Source: CADEED01 sp035502995 (GTDB lineage: Bacteria > Pseudomonadota > Gammaproteobacteria > Steroidobacterales > Steroidobacteraceae). From it: a stretch of 64,000 nucleotides of DNA. Positions 10,842-20,624 of this stretch are shown piece after piece (within the stretch, counting starts at the first letter, position 1; each line of letters opens with the position of its first letter). Below the pieces are notes generated by a model that worked only from the letters and a program-made list of their open reading frames with translations, made no database searches and was not told the origin of the DNA. The position numbers and the translations under genes were made by a program. The stretch lies in NCBI GenBank assembly GCA_035502995.1, contig DATJTW010000026.1, forward strand, positions 41,310-105,309, in the 5' to 3' direction.

Positions 10842-12167
10842 ATGGGAGCGGCCGGCACGGAAGCGAAGTCGACGCCCGTCCTGCCCATCCTGCTCGCCAT
10901 GGTCGCCGGCGGCATCGTCGGCGCCCTGTGCAGTCCCGATACCGCCATCGGCTCGATCAAGGTCGTGCCGATCCTCGACCTCGTCGGGTCGATGTTCATC
11001 AATCTGCTGAAGATGATCATCGTGCCGCTGATCCTGGCCTCGGTGATCACCGGCGTCGCAGGTCTCGGCAGCGGTCCCGATCTCGGCAAACTCGGCGTGA
11101 AGACGCTGATCTTCTATCTGATCACGACGCTGCTGGCAGTGCTGATCGCCTTGGCACTGGTGAACCTGATCGAGCCCGGCGTGCGCAACGGCCAGCCGGT
11201 GAAGGACCTCCTGGCGCTGACCAGCGACGCGAAGGAAGTCACCGCCGGTGTCATGCATCGCGCCGAGACCGGCGTGCTCGATTCCATCCGCGGCATCATC
11301 CCCGCGAACATCGTCGACGCCGCCGTGAACACGAAGATGCTGGGCCTCGTGTTGTTCTCGGTGCTGTTCGGGTTCTATCTCGCGCGCATCCCGCAACCGC
11401 AGCAGGGCACGTTGCTCGGGATGTGGCAGGGCATCTTCATGGTGATGATGCGCATCACCGGCTTCGTGATGATGGTCGCGCCGGTCGGTGTCTTCGCACT
11501 GATCGCCAAGGTGGTCGCCACGGCGGGTTTCGCCGGCGTCGGACCGCTGTTGTTGTTCGGCGCCTGCGTGGTCGCGGGGCTCGCGGTGTACGGCTTCGTC
11601 GCGCTGCCCGTGCTGCTCGCGCTGGTCGCGCGCGTGAATCCGTGGCGGTTGTATCCGGCGATGGCGCCGGCACTGCTCACGGCATTCTCCACCGCGTCGT
11701 CGTCGGCGACGTTGCCGCTGTCACTGGAATGCCTGGAGCGTCGCGCACGAGTGTCGGAGCGGGTCGCCGGCTTCGTGATGCCGCTGGGCGCGTCGATGAA
11801 TCATGCGGGCAGCGCGCTGTACGAGTGCGCCGCGGCGATGTTCATCGCCCAGGCGTACGGGCTGCATCTCTCCTTCGCCACGCAGTTCACGGTGGTGATC
11901 CTGGCGCTGGTGACGTCGATGGGCATGGCCGGCATCCCGGCGGCATCGCTGGTCGGCATCACGATCATCCTGGCTGCGGTCGGATTGCCGCCCGAGGCGA
12001 TCGGCGTGCTGCTGATCCTCGACCGCCTCCTCGACATGGCGCGCACCGCGATCAACGTACTGGCCGATGCGGCCTGCGCGGTGATCGTCGCGCGCCTCGA
12101 AGGCGAGACCGCGGTTCTCGCCGATTCTCCGGCCGTTTCTCCGGCCGATCCGCCGGCCGCCGCCTAA
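10842..12167 (+). CDS. DAACS-family dicarboxylate/amino acid:cation symporter
   Basis: 441 aa inner-membrane carrier of the glutamate/C4-dicarboxylate type (GltP/DctA/SstT family). Many hydrophobic helices are present. The re-entrant-loop serine motif STASSSATLP and the transport-core segment MPLGASMNHAGSAL match the family. The substrate cannot be fixed from sequence; glutamate/aspartate or C4-dicarboxylates are likely. It starts 5 bp after ppiD, so it may be read from the same transcript. Its last 4 bp overlap the end of convergent fabI. Confidence 0.9.
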   Translation: MGAAGTEAKSTPVLPILLAMVAGGIVGALCSPDTAIGSIKVVPILDLVGSMFINLLKMIIVPLILASVITGVAGLGSGPDLGKLGVKTLIFYLITTLLAVLIALALVNLIEPGVRNGQPVKDLLALTSDAKEVTAGVMHRAETGVLDSIRGIIPANIVDAAVNTKMLGLVLFSVLFGFYLARIPQPQQGTLLGMWQGIFMVMMRITGFVMMVAPVGVFALIAKVVATAGFAGVGPLLLFGACVVAGLAVYGFVALPVLLALVARVNPWRLYPAMAPALLTAFSTASSSATLPLSLECLERRARVSERVAGFVMPLGASMNHAGSALYECAAAMFIAQAYGLHLSFATQFTVVILALVTSMGMAGIPAASLVGITIILAAVGLPPEAIGVLLILDRLLDMARTAINVLADAACAVIVARLEGETAVLADSPAVSPADPPAAA

Positions 12168-12964
12168 CCTTCGCCGGCTTCCGTCGGGAAGCTCATGCCG
12201 ACGGTGCTGAACCCGCCGTCGACGTACAGGATCTCGCCGGTGATGCCGTTCGCCAGGTCCGAGCAGAGGAACGCCGCGGCATTGCCCACGTCTTCCAGCG
12301 TCACGTTGCGCTTCAGCGGCGCCACGTCGGCGACGCGACCCAGCATCTTGCGGAAGCCGGCGATGCCCGCGGCCGCCAGCGTCTTGATCGGGCCCGCGGA
12401 GATGCCGTTCACGCGGATGTTGTGCGGACCTAAGTCGGCCGCGAGGAATCGCACGTTCGCCTCGAGGCTCGCCTTCGCGAGGCCCATGACGTTGTAGCTC
12501 GGGATCGATTTCACCGCGCCGAGATACGACAGCGTGACGATGGAGCCCGCCCGACCGGCCATCAGCGGCTGCGCGGCACGCGCCAGGGCGGTCAGGCTGT
12601 AGCTCGACACGTCGTGCGCGATCCGGAACGACTCGCGCGAGGTGCTCTCGGTGAAACCACCGGCCAGCGCCTCGCGCGGCGCGTACGCCACGGCGTGCAC
12701 CAACACGTCGAGCGAACCCCAGGTGCTCTTCAGCGAGTCGAATGCGGTCGCGATCTCGGCGTCGTTGGTGACGTCCATCGGCAGGTTGATCTTCGAGCCG
12801 ACCGACTCGGCCAACGGGCCGACGCGGTCCTTGAACTTCTCGTTCACGTGGGTGAACGCGAGCTCGGCCCCTTCGCGATGCATCGCCTGCGCGATGCCCC
12901 AGGCGATGGAGCGATCCGACGCAACGCCGACGATCAGCGCGCGCTTGCCCGTCATGAAACCCAT
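12164..12964 (-). CDS. fabI: Enoyl-[acyl-carrier-protein] reductase (NADH)
   Basis: 266 aa. It catalyses the last reduction of fatty-acid elongation. The NADH-binding start GKRALIVGVASDRSIAWGIA is near 6-25, and the FabI-specific active site is present: Tyr147, Tyr157 and Lys164 (YxxxxxxK spacing in SYNVMGLAK). The start ATG at 12962-12964 follows AGGAG. Downstream of mltD on the same strand, 107 bp apart, so separate or weakly coupled expression is possible. Confidence 0.96.
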   Translation of the reverse strand: MGFMTGKRALIVGVASDRSIAWGIAQAMHREGAELAFTHVNEKFKDRVGPLAESVGSKINLPMDVTNDAEIATAFDSLKSTWGSLDVLVHAVAYAPREALAGGFTESTSRESFRIAHDVSSYSLTALARAAQPLMAGRAGSIVTLSYLGAVKSIPSYNVMGLAKASLEANVRFLAADLGPHNIRVNGISAGPIKTLAAAGIAGFRKMLGRVADVAPLKRNVTLEDVGNAAAFLCSDLANGITGEILYVDGGFSTVGMSFPTEAGEG

Positions 12965-13071
12965 GTGTAACTCCTGCGGAAGATTGGCCCGATGGCCGAC
13001 GAGTGAGGCCGGCATTCTGCCAGCCTCGTTCGGCCACGGGAAATCGGCGGGAGTGGGTGAGGTACTGCGGC

Positions 13072-14880
13072 TCAGCGGCCGCGGACGTTGACGGTCAGCT
13101 TCTGGCCGGGGCGCAGCGTCGCGTGACTGCTGATGCCGTTCCAGTTCACAAGGTCCGACACCGAGACGCCGAACACCTGGGCGATGCGCGACAGCGTGTC
13201 GCCGCTGCGGACCTTGTAGCTGACCTGCCGCGAGCTGCCGCTGCCGGTCGCGACCGACTTCGATGCGCGCGCCGACCGCGACGAGCCGCTGGCGGTGGTG
13301 GTGCCGCCACGGGAATTCAGCACGAGCTTCTGGCCGGCCCGCAGCGTGTCGCCGGGACCCATCCCGTTGAGGCGCGCCAGCGTCGCGACGTTCATGCGAT
13401 GCCGCTTCGCGATCGCCCACAACGAATCACCGCTGCGCACGACGTGGATGCCGGGACGACGGCCCGAGCGGTTGCCGCCGTCGACGCGCGCCGCGGCCAG
13501 CATCACCTTCGGCGGCAGGTTCACGACCGCCGACGGCACGCGCAGCTCGCTGCCGATGACCAGCGGAGCCGCGTTGTCGAGATTGTTCATGTCGCGGACG
13601 ACGGTTGTCTGCGTCTTGTACTTCTTCGCGATCGACGCGACGGTCTCGCCGGCCTTGATCTTGTGCATCGACACGCGCACGCGCTGATCCGGGCTCAGCT
13701 GCTCGAGATTGCGCTGAAAGGCTTCGGCGGTATCGCGCGGCAGCAGCAGGAAATGCGGGCCGGCCGGATCCGTTGCCCAGCGATGGAAGCCGGGATTCAG
13801 TTCGTAGACTTCATCGAGCGTGATGCCGGCGAGCTCGGCCGCGAGCGTGAGATCGAGCTGGCCGCCCGTGTCCACCTTCACGAAGTAGGGCTCGTTCGGG
13901 ATCGGGCTGAACGCGATGCCGTAGTCCTCGGGATTCAGCACGAGGCGGCGCATCGCCAGCAGTTTCGGCACGTACGCACGCGTCTCGGCCGGCAGGCTCA
14001 GGCTGAAGAAATCGACCGGCTTGCCGAGCGCGCGGTTCTTGTTCACTTCGCGCTGCACGCGGAACTCGCCGCAGTTGTACGCGGCGATGGCGAGCAGCCA
14101 GTCGTCGAAGAACTCGTCGTGCATGTACTGCAGGTAATCGAGCGCGGCGCGCGTCGAGGCGATGACGTCGCGGCGGCCGTCGTACCACCAGTCCTGCTTG
14201 AGGCCGAAGCGCTCGCCGGTGCCGGGCATGAACTGCCAGAGGCCGTTGGCGCGTACCCAGGACTGCGCGTACGGCTCGAACGCGCTCTCGACCACCGGCA
14301 GCAGCGCGAGCTCGAGCGGCATGCCGCGCGCCTCGATCTCCTTGACGATGTGGTGCAGGTACGGCACCGCGCGGCCGAACGTGCGCTCGAGGTATTCGGG
14401 GTTGTTCGCGTACCAGTTGATCTGCACGTCGATCTGGCGCGACTCGATGTCCTCGAGCTTGAAGCCCGCCCGGATGCGGTCGAAGACGTCGGGATATTGT
14501 TCCGGCGTGAGGCCGGCCAGCGTGTGGGCGGATTCCGCGGCGACGCCCTCGCTGGCGTCCGCGACCAGGCCGTCCTGGACACCGCTCAGCGCGTCGATGG
14601 CCGCGGCGGCCGGGGAAGGGTCGGTCGGAGTGGCGGCGACCGCCGGGACCGGTGTGCTCGCGGCCACCGGGGCGGCCTTGTGACGGGTCCGGGCCGGCTT
14701 CGGCGGCGAGGGCGACTGCGCGTCCAGCACCTCCGAGGGCTGCGCCAGGATGTCCGCGGACACGGGCGTCACCGGCGGCGTGGTGCCTTCGATCGGCGTG
14801 GAGGCGCAACCCGCCAGGGCGGCGGCGACAATAATGGCCAGCGGCGCGAGGACGCGCCTTCCCGTGAATCCGACAGTCAA
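13072..14880 (-). CDS. mltD: Membrane-bound lytic transglycosylase D with LysM repeats
   Basis: 602 aa murein hydrolase. The lipoprotein signal ends in LAGC with Cys25 as the lipidated residue. The SLT domain lies in the middle, with catalytic Glu in VVESAFEPYAQS and the downstream NGLWQFMPGTGERFGL. The C-terminal part carries a degenerate LysM-like segment and two clear LysM repeats (VRSGDSLWAIA and VRSGDTLSRIA), which bind peptidoglycan glycans. The start is TTG at 14878-14880, after a GGGGGTG run; no better in-frame start precedes the signal peptide. Confidence 0.93.
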   Translation of the reverse strand: MTVGFTGRRVLAPLAIIVAAALAGCASTPIEGTTPPVTPVSADILAQPSEVLDAQSPSPPKPARTRHKAAPVAASTPVPAVAATPTDPSPAAAAIDALSGVQDGLVADASEGVAAESAHTLAGLTPEQYPDVFDRIRAGFKLEDIESRQIDVQINWYANNPEYLERTFGRAVPYLHHIVKEIEARGMPLELALLPVVESAFEPYAQSWVRANGLWQFMPGTGERFGLKQDWWYDGRRDVIASTRAALDYLQYMHDEFFDDWLLAIAAYNCGEFRVQREVNKNRALGKPVDFFSLSLPAETRAYVPKLLAMRRLVLNPEDYGIAFSPIPNEPYFVKVDTGGQLDLTLAAELAGITLDEVYELNPGFHRWATDPAGPHFLLLPRDTAEAFQRNLEQLSPDQRVRVSMHKIKAGETVASIAKKYKTQTTVVRDMNNLDNAAPLVIGSELRVPSAVVNLPPKVMLAAARVDGGNRSGRRPGIHVVRSGDSLWAIAKRHRMNVATLARLNGMGPGDTLRAGQKLVLNSRGGTTTASGSSRSARASKSVATGSGSSRQVSYKVRSGDTLSRIAQVFGVSVSDLVNWNGISSHATLRPGQKLTVNVRGR

Positions 14881-14908
14881 TTCACACCCCCGAGGGTGGC
14901 AGCAGTGG

Positions 14909-14933
14909 GTACCGTTCCGACAGATGACGGTAC
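14909..14933. repeat. Perfect 7-bp inverted repeat in the mltD leader
   Basis: GTACCGT (14909-14915) and ACGGTAC (14927-14933) around an 11-nt centre, 29 bp upstream of mltD. It could be an operator or a 5' UTR hairpin. Confidence 0.4.
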
Positions 14934-14985
14934 TTTGTCGTGGGGCGGTATTTAAGCCGTAAGTTCACAGGTTTGCTACCTTTTT

Positions 14986-15001
14986 TGTGATCTAATTCAC
15001 G
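14986..15001. promoter_or_regulatory. CRP/Clp-like palindrome
   Basis: TGTGA-TCTAAT-TCACG matches the CRP consensus TGTGA-N6-TCACA at 9 of 10 positions. It lies in the mltD/yafS-like divergent region, 106-121 bp upstream of mltD and 7 bp before the yafS-like start. The site would suit activation of mltD or repression of the other gene. Confidence 0.4.
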
Positions 15002-15007
15002 CCGTTT

Positions 15008-15763
15008 GTGACGCACGCCACCGCCTCCGCTGCCATCGAATCCTGGCTCTCTTCCGGCCTCGGGAAGGCCGTGGTACAGGCCGAATCCGAGCTCATGTCA
15101 GAGGCCTTGGACGATGTTTTCGGCTGGGAGTTGCTTCAGGTCGGCACCTGGGGCCCGCCGGAACAAATTCTCGCCGGTTGTCGTACACGGCGTCACGCCG
15201 TCGTCGGCCACCGACGCTCGGCGCCCGAAGGCGGTCGCACCCAGGCCGACATCGCCGCGCGGCTCTCGCAGCTGCCCATCGCCAACGCCTCGATCGATGC
15301 CGTCGTCCTGCCGCACACGCTCGAGTTCGAAACCGATCCGTATGCCGTCGTGCGCGAGGTCGATCGCGTGCTCGCCGGCGAGGGGCAGCTGATCGTGCTC
15401 GGCTTCCGGCCGTTCAGCCTGTGGGGTTTCCGCAGCCGCGCGATCAGTCGCGGCTATCCGCCGGGTCTCAAGCGCATGCTCGGCGCGCGCCGCATCGCCG
15501 ACTGGCTCGAGCTGCTCGGCTACGACGTCTCGCTGACCCGCAACTATCTCTTCACACCGCCCTGGGGTAGTTCGGAACCGCAGCCGGGCCAGCCGTCGGC
15601 GCTGCTGCGCCGGGGATTCCTCAAGCCCTGGCCCGCGGGCGCGTATCTCATCAAGGCACGCAAGCGCGTCTACACGCTGACGCCGATCCGCCCGAAGGTG
15701 CGCGAACGCGTGCAGCCCATCGGCGGACTGGTGAAGCCGACCACGCCGCGCCAGAGCAATTAG
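15008..15763 (+). CDS. YafS-like SAM-dependent methyltransferase
   Basis: 251 aa of the YafS family. The methyltransferase fold is visible around LPIANASIDAVVLPHTLEF and VDRVLAGEGQLIVLGFRPFS; the classical glycine-rich motif I is poorly kept, as in this family. In E. coli yafS lies beside rnhA and dnaQ, and the same order holds here. The GTG at 15008 has no visible ribosome-binding site and a CRP-like site ends 6 bp before it, so the transcript may be leaderless or the true start may be a little downstream. Substrate unknown. Confidence 0.8.
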   Translation: MTHATASAAIESWLSSGLGKAVVQAESELMSEALDDVFGWELLQVGTWGPPEQILAGCRTRRHAVVGHRRSAPEGGRTQADIAARLSQLPIANASIDAVVLPHTLEFETDPYAVVREVDRVLAGEGQLIVLGFRPFSLWGFRSRAISRGYPPGLKRMLGARRIADWLELLGYDVSLTRNYLFTPPWGSSEPQPGQPSALLRRGFLKPWPAGAYLIKARKRVYTLTPIRPKVRERVQPIGGLVKPTTPRQSN

Positions 15764-15766
15764 AAG

Positions 15767-16204
15767 ATGCCGGTCGAGATCTACACCGACGGCGCGTGCC
15801 GCGGGAATCCGGGTCCCGGCGGCTGGGGCGCGCTGCTGCTGCTCGGCGAACACGAGCGCGAGCTGTACGGTGCCGAGCCCGCGACGACTAACAACCGCAT
15901 GGAGCTCACCGCGGTGATCCGCGCGCTCGAGGCGTTGAAGCGCCCGGTCGCGGCGAAGATCTACACGGATTCGCAGTACGTGATGAAGGGCGTGCAGGAG
16001 TGGATGCCCAACTGGAAGTCGCGTGGCTGGAAGACCGCGGACAAGAAGCCCGTGAAGAACCAGGATCTGTGGATGGAGCTCGACGCGCTCGTCGCCAAGC
16101 ACGAACTCTCCTGGAGCTGGGTGAAGGGCCACTCGGGCAATCCCGGCAACGAACGCGTCGACGCCCTGGCGAACCGCGCCATCGATGCGATGAACGGGAA
16201 TTAA
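15767..16204 (+). CDS. rnhA: Ribonuclease HI
   Basis: 145 aa. It cleaves the RNA strand of RNA-DNA hybrids. All four metal-binding acidic residues are in place: Asp8 (YTDGACRGNPGPGGWG), Glu46 (NNRMELTAV), Asp68 (YTDSQYV) and Asp132 (NERVDALAN). The basic handle WMPNWKSRGWK is also present. It starts 3 bp after the yafS-like gene; dnaQ follows on the same strand, whereas in E. coli rnhA and dnaQ are divergent. Confidence 0.97.
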   Translation: MPVEIYTDGACRGNPGPGGWGALLLLGEHERELYGAEPATTNNRMELTAVIRALEALKRPVAAKIYTDSQYVMKGVQEWMPNWKSRGWKTADKKPVKNQDLWMELDALVAKHELSWSWVKGHSGNPGNERVDALANRAIDAMNGN

Positions 16205-16223
16205 TCCCGTACACTCGCGCGCC

Positions 16224-16958
16224 ATGCGCCAGATCGTTTTCGACACCGAGACCACGGGTCTCGAACACGCCGCCGGCCATCGCATCATCGAGGTCGGCTG
16301 CGTCGAGATCGTGAATCGCCGGCTCACCGGCCGGAAGTTCCACCGCTACGTGAACCCCGAGCGCGACATCGATGCGGGCGCGCTGGCCGTGCATGGCATC
16401 GGCCCCGCGCAGCTCAAGGATGCGCCGAAGTTCGCGGAGATCGCCGAGGAGCTGATCGCCTTCGTCTCGGGCGCGGAGCTCATCATCCACAACGCACCGT
16501 TCGACGTCGGCTTCGTCGACGCCGAGCTCGCGCGACTGCCGGGCACACCGCGCACGCTCGCGAGCCTGTGCCGCGTGCTCGACACGCTGGCGCTGGCGCG
16601 CGCGCTGCACCCCGGTCAGCGCAACAGCCTCGATGCGCTGTGCAAGCGTTACAGCGTCGACAACTCCAAGCGCGACCTGCACGGCGCGTTGCTCGACGCC
16701 GGGATCCTCGTCGACGTCTATCTCGCGATGACGGGCGGACAGAGCGCGCTGGCGCTCGATGCCGGCGCGGCGCGTGCTTCCGCCGAGTCCTCGACGGATG
16801 ACACCACCGTGCGCGCGCCGGGCATAACGCTGGCCGTGCCGACCGCCGACGCCGACGAATTGCGCCAGCACGAGGCGATGCTCGATCTGATCCAGAAGTC
16901 GAGCGGCGGCAAGACCGTGTGGCGGGCGTTGCCGGATGGCGATCTCGCCGCCAGATAG
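16224..16958 (+). CDS. dnaQ: DNA polymerase III epsilon subunit (3'-5' proofreading exonuclease)
   Basis: 244 aa proofreading subunit of replicative polymerase. DEDDh residues: Asp7 and Glu9 (FDTETTGL), Asp94 (HNAPFDVGFVD), His153 and Asp158 (DLHGALLDA). The tail after about 185 contains the expected polymerase-binding extension. A TACACT -10-like box with a GCGCGC discriminator (16210-16215) lies 8 bp before the ATG, so a nearly leaderless promoter of its own is possible. Confidence 0.96.
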   Translation: MRQIVFDTETTGLEHAAGHRIIEVGCVEIVNRRLTGRKFHRYVNPERDIDAGALAVHGIGPAQLKDAPKFAEIAEELIAFVSGAELIIHNAPFDVGFVDAELARLPGTPRTLASLCRVLDTLALARALHPGQRNSLDALCKRYSVDNSKRDLHGALLDAGILVDVYLAMTGGQSALALDAGAARASAESSTDDTTVRAPGITLAVPTADADELRQHEAMLDLIQKSSGGKTVWRALPDGDLAAR

Positions 16959-16982
16959 CGACCGAACGCACAGAAATCACCG

Positions 16983-16999
16983 CTCCGGGTGCCCCGGGG
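16983..16999 (+). terminator. Weak hairpin after dnaQ
   Basis: CTCCGGG (16983-16989) can pair with CCCGGGG (16993-16999) around TGC. There is only a short T3 afterwards, so Rho-independent termination is uncertain. It separates dnaQ from the polysaccharide block. Confidence 0.3.
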
Positions 17000-17077
17000 C
17001 TCGCTTTCGAACCCGCGGGGCCGGCAAGATCGCGCGCTGCCAATCGGCGCTAAGGTCCTAAACGAGAACGGAAAATC

Positions 17078-18354
<1,277 letters not shown>

Positions 18355-18358
<4 letters not shown>

Positions 18359-19383
18359 AGATCCTGCTCACCGGCGCCGCCGGCTTCATCGGGTTCCATA
18401 CCGCGAAAAAGCTGCTGGCGCGCGGTGACGAGGTGGTCGGTCTCGACAACCTCAACGACTACTACGACCCCAACCTGAAGCGCGCGCGCCTCGCCATCCT
18501 CGAGCGCGAGCCGAAGTTCCGCTTCGTGAAGATGGATCTCGCCGACAAGGGCGGCATGAAATCGCTGTTCGCGCGCGAGAAGTTCCCGCGCGTGATCCAC
18601 CTGGCCGCCCAGGCCGGCGTGCGGTACTCGCTCGAGAACCCGCAGGCGTACGTCGACAGCAACGTGACCGGCACGCTGAACGTCCTCGAAGGCTGCCGGC
18701 ACAACGGCGCCGAGCATCTCGTGTTCGCGTCGACGAGCTCGGTGTACGGCCTCAACACGAACATGCCGTTCTCGCCGCACCGCGGCGTCGATCATCCGCT
18801 GTCGCTGTACGCATCGACGAAACGCGCCAACGAGCTGATGGCGCACAACTACGCGGCGCTGTTCAAACTACCCGTGACCGGCCTGCGGTTCTTCACCGTG
18901 TACGGCCCGTGGGGCCGCCCGGACATGGCGCTGTTCCTGTTCACGAAGAACATCATCGAGGGCAAGCCCATCGACGTGTTCAACAACGGCAACCACAAGC
19001 GCGACTTCACGTTCGTCGAGGACATCGCCGAGGGCGTCGTCCGCAGCTGCGACCGCGTCGCCGCCCCGAACCCGCAGTGGTCGGGCGACAACCCGGACCC
19101 GGCCACGTCGAGCGCGCCGTTCCGCCTCTACAACATCGGCAACAACGCACCGGTCGATCTCATCAAGTACATCGAAGTGCTCGAGGATTGCCTCGGCAAG
19201 AAGGCGATCAAGAACCTGCTGCCGCTGCAGGCCGGCGACGTGCCGGACACGTTCGCCGACGTCGAGGACCTGGTGCGCGACGCGGGCTACAAGCCGGCGA
19301 CACCGGTCGAGGTCGGGATCCGCCGGTTCGTCGACTGGTACCTCGAGTACTACAAGCAGACGCCGGGTAAGACCGCCGGCTGA
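18355..19383 (+). CDS. UDP-uronate 4-epimerase family (SDR)
   Basis: 342 aa extended short-chain dehydrogenase. The NAD motif is GAAGFIGFHTAKKLL at the N-terminus. The active-site Ser/Thr region ASTSSVYG and the Tyr-x3-Lys YASTK are present. The segment GRPDMALFLFTK...RDFTFVEDI is typical of UDP-glucuronate 4-epimerases (CapI/LpsL). With the dehydrogenase upstream it would convert gluco- to galacto-configured uronic acids; whether the substrate is N-acetylated is not decidable. GTG start overlaps the previous stop. Confidence 0.82.
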
Positions 19384-19445
19384 TGGGCGCCTTTTCCTCC
19401 GGCGCGGCTGTTGCCGCGACGGCGCGCGGAGTACCCTTCGCGCGC

Positions 19446-20612
19446 ATGAAAGTCCCGCTCCTCGATCTCAAGCCGCAGTACCGCGCCCTCAAGCCCGAGC
19501 TCGACGCCGCGATCCTGCGCGTCAGCGAGTCGCAGCATTTCATCCTCGGTCCCGAGGTGAAGAAGCTGGAAGCCGACACCGCGAAGTATTCCGGCTGCGC
19601 CTTCGGCATCGGGCTCTCGTCCGGCACCGACGCGCTGCTGATCGCGCTGATGGCGCTCGACATCGGCGCGGGTGACGAGGTCATCACCAGTCCCTACACG
19701 TTCTTCGCCACGGCCGGCACGATCGCGCGCGTCGGCGCGCGCCCGGTGTTCGTCGACATCGATCCGCTCACCTTCAACATCTCGCCGCGCGCGATCGCCG
19801 ACTTCATCGCGCAACGCTGCGAGACGAAGAACGGCGCGCTGCTGAATCGCGCCACCAGCGGGCGCATCCGCGCGCTGATGCCGGTGCATCTCTACGGTCA
19901 GGTCGCCGACCTGGACCCGATCATGGCGCTGGCGAACCAGCACGGGCTCGCCGTCATCGAAGACGCGGCGCAGGCCATCGGCGCCGAGGATGCGAAGCGG
20001 CGCCGCGCCTGTTCCGTCGGCCACATCGGTTGCCTGTCGTTCTTCCCGACGAAGAATCTCGGTGCGTTCGGCGACGCCGGCGCCTGCGTGACGAACGACG
20101 CCGCGCTCGCGGCGAAGATGATGAAGCTGCGCGTGCACGGCATGGAGCCGAAGTATTTCCACGAGCTGATCGGCGGCAATTTCCGGCTCGACGAGATCCA
20201 GGCCGCGGTGCTCAACGTGAAGCTGCCGCATCTCGATTCCTGGAGCGCCGGCCGGCAACGCAACGCCGCGTTCTACGACGCCGCGTTCGCGCGGGCGGGC
20301 CTCGGTGCGAACGTCACCACGCCGCCGCCGGCCGCGGCCGGCGCGCGCCACATCTACAACCAGTACTGCATCCGCGCGCGGCGCCGCGACGAGCTGCGCA
20401 AGCATCTCGGCGAGCAGGGCATCGGCGCCGAGATCTACTACCCGCTGCCGCTGCACATGCAGCAGTGCTTCGCCTATCTCGGCCACGCGCCCGGCGACTT
20501 TCCGGAGAGCCTGCGCGCCTCGCAGGAGACGCTCGCGCTGCCCATCTATCCGGAGCTGGAGCAGTCGCAACTTCAGTACGTTGTGGATACCATCGCCGCC
20601 TTCTACCGCTAG
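19446..20612 (+). CDS. DegT/DnrJ/EryC1-family PLP sugar aminotransferase
   Basis: 388 aa. It transfers an amino group to a keto-sugar nucleotide. The PLP-lysine context is SFFPTKNLGAFGDAG, and the family features SSGTDALLIALMALDIGAGDEV and VIEDAAQAIGA are present. The ATG at 19446 was chosen because the conserved start MKVPLLDLKPQY begins there; an earlier in-frame ATG at 19383 would add 21 low-similarity residues. Substrate unknown; a 3- or 4-keto UDP-sugar is expected. Confidence 0.88.
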   Translation: MKVPLLDLKPQYRALKPELDAAILRVSESQHFILGPEVKKLEADTAKYSGCAFGIGLSSGTDALLIALMALDIGAGDEVITSPYTFFATAGTIARVGARPVFVDIDPLTFNISPRAIADFIAQRCETKNGALLNRATSGRIRALMPVHLYGQVADLDPIMALANQHGLAVIEDAAQAIGAEDAKRRRACSVGHIGCLSFFPTKNLGAFGDAGACVTNDAALAAKMMKLRVHGMEPKYFHELIGGNFRLDEIQAAVLNVKLPHLDSWSAGRQRNAAFYDAAFARAGLGANVTTPPPAAAGARHIYNQYCIRARRRDELRKHLGEQGIGAEIYYPLPLHMQQCFAYLGHAPGDFPESLRASQETLALPIYPELEQSQLQYVVDTIAAFYR

Positions 20613-20624
20613 CGACCGCCCGCG

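Noticed and set aside
19383..19445. Upstream ATG start for the DegT aminotransferase
   Set aside because: The family start MKVPLLDL is at 19446; the added 21 residues look like untranslated leader.
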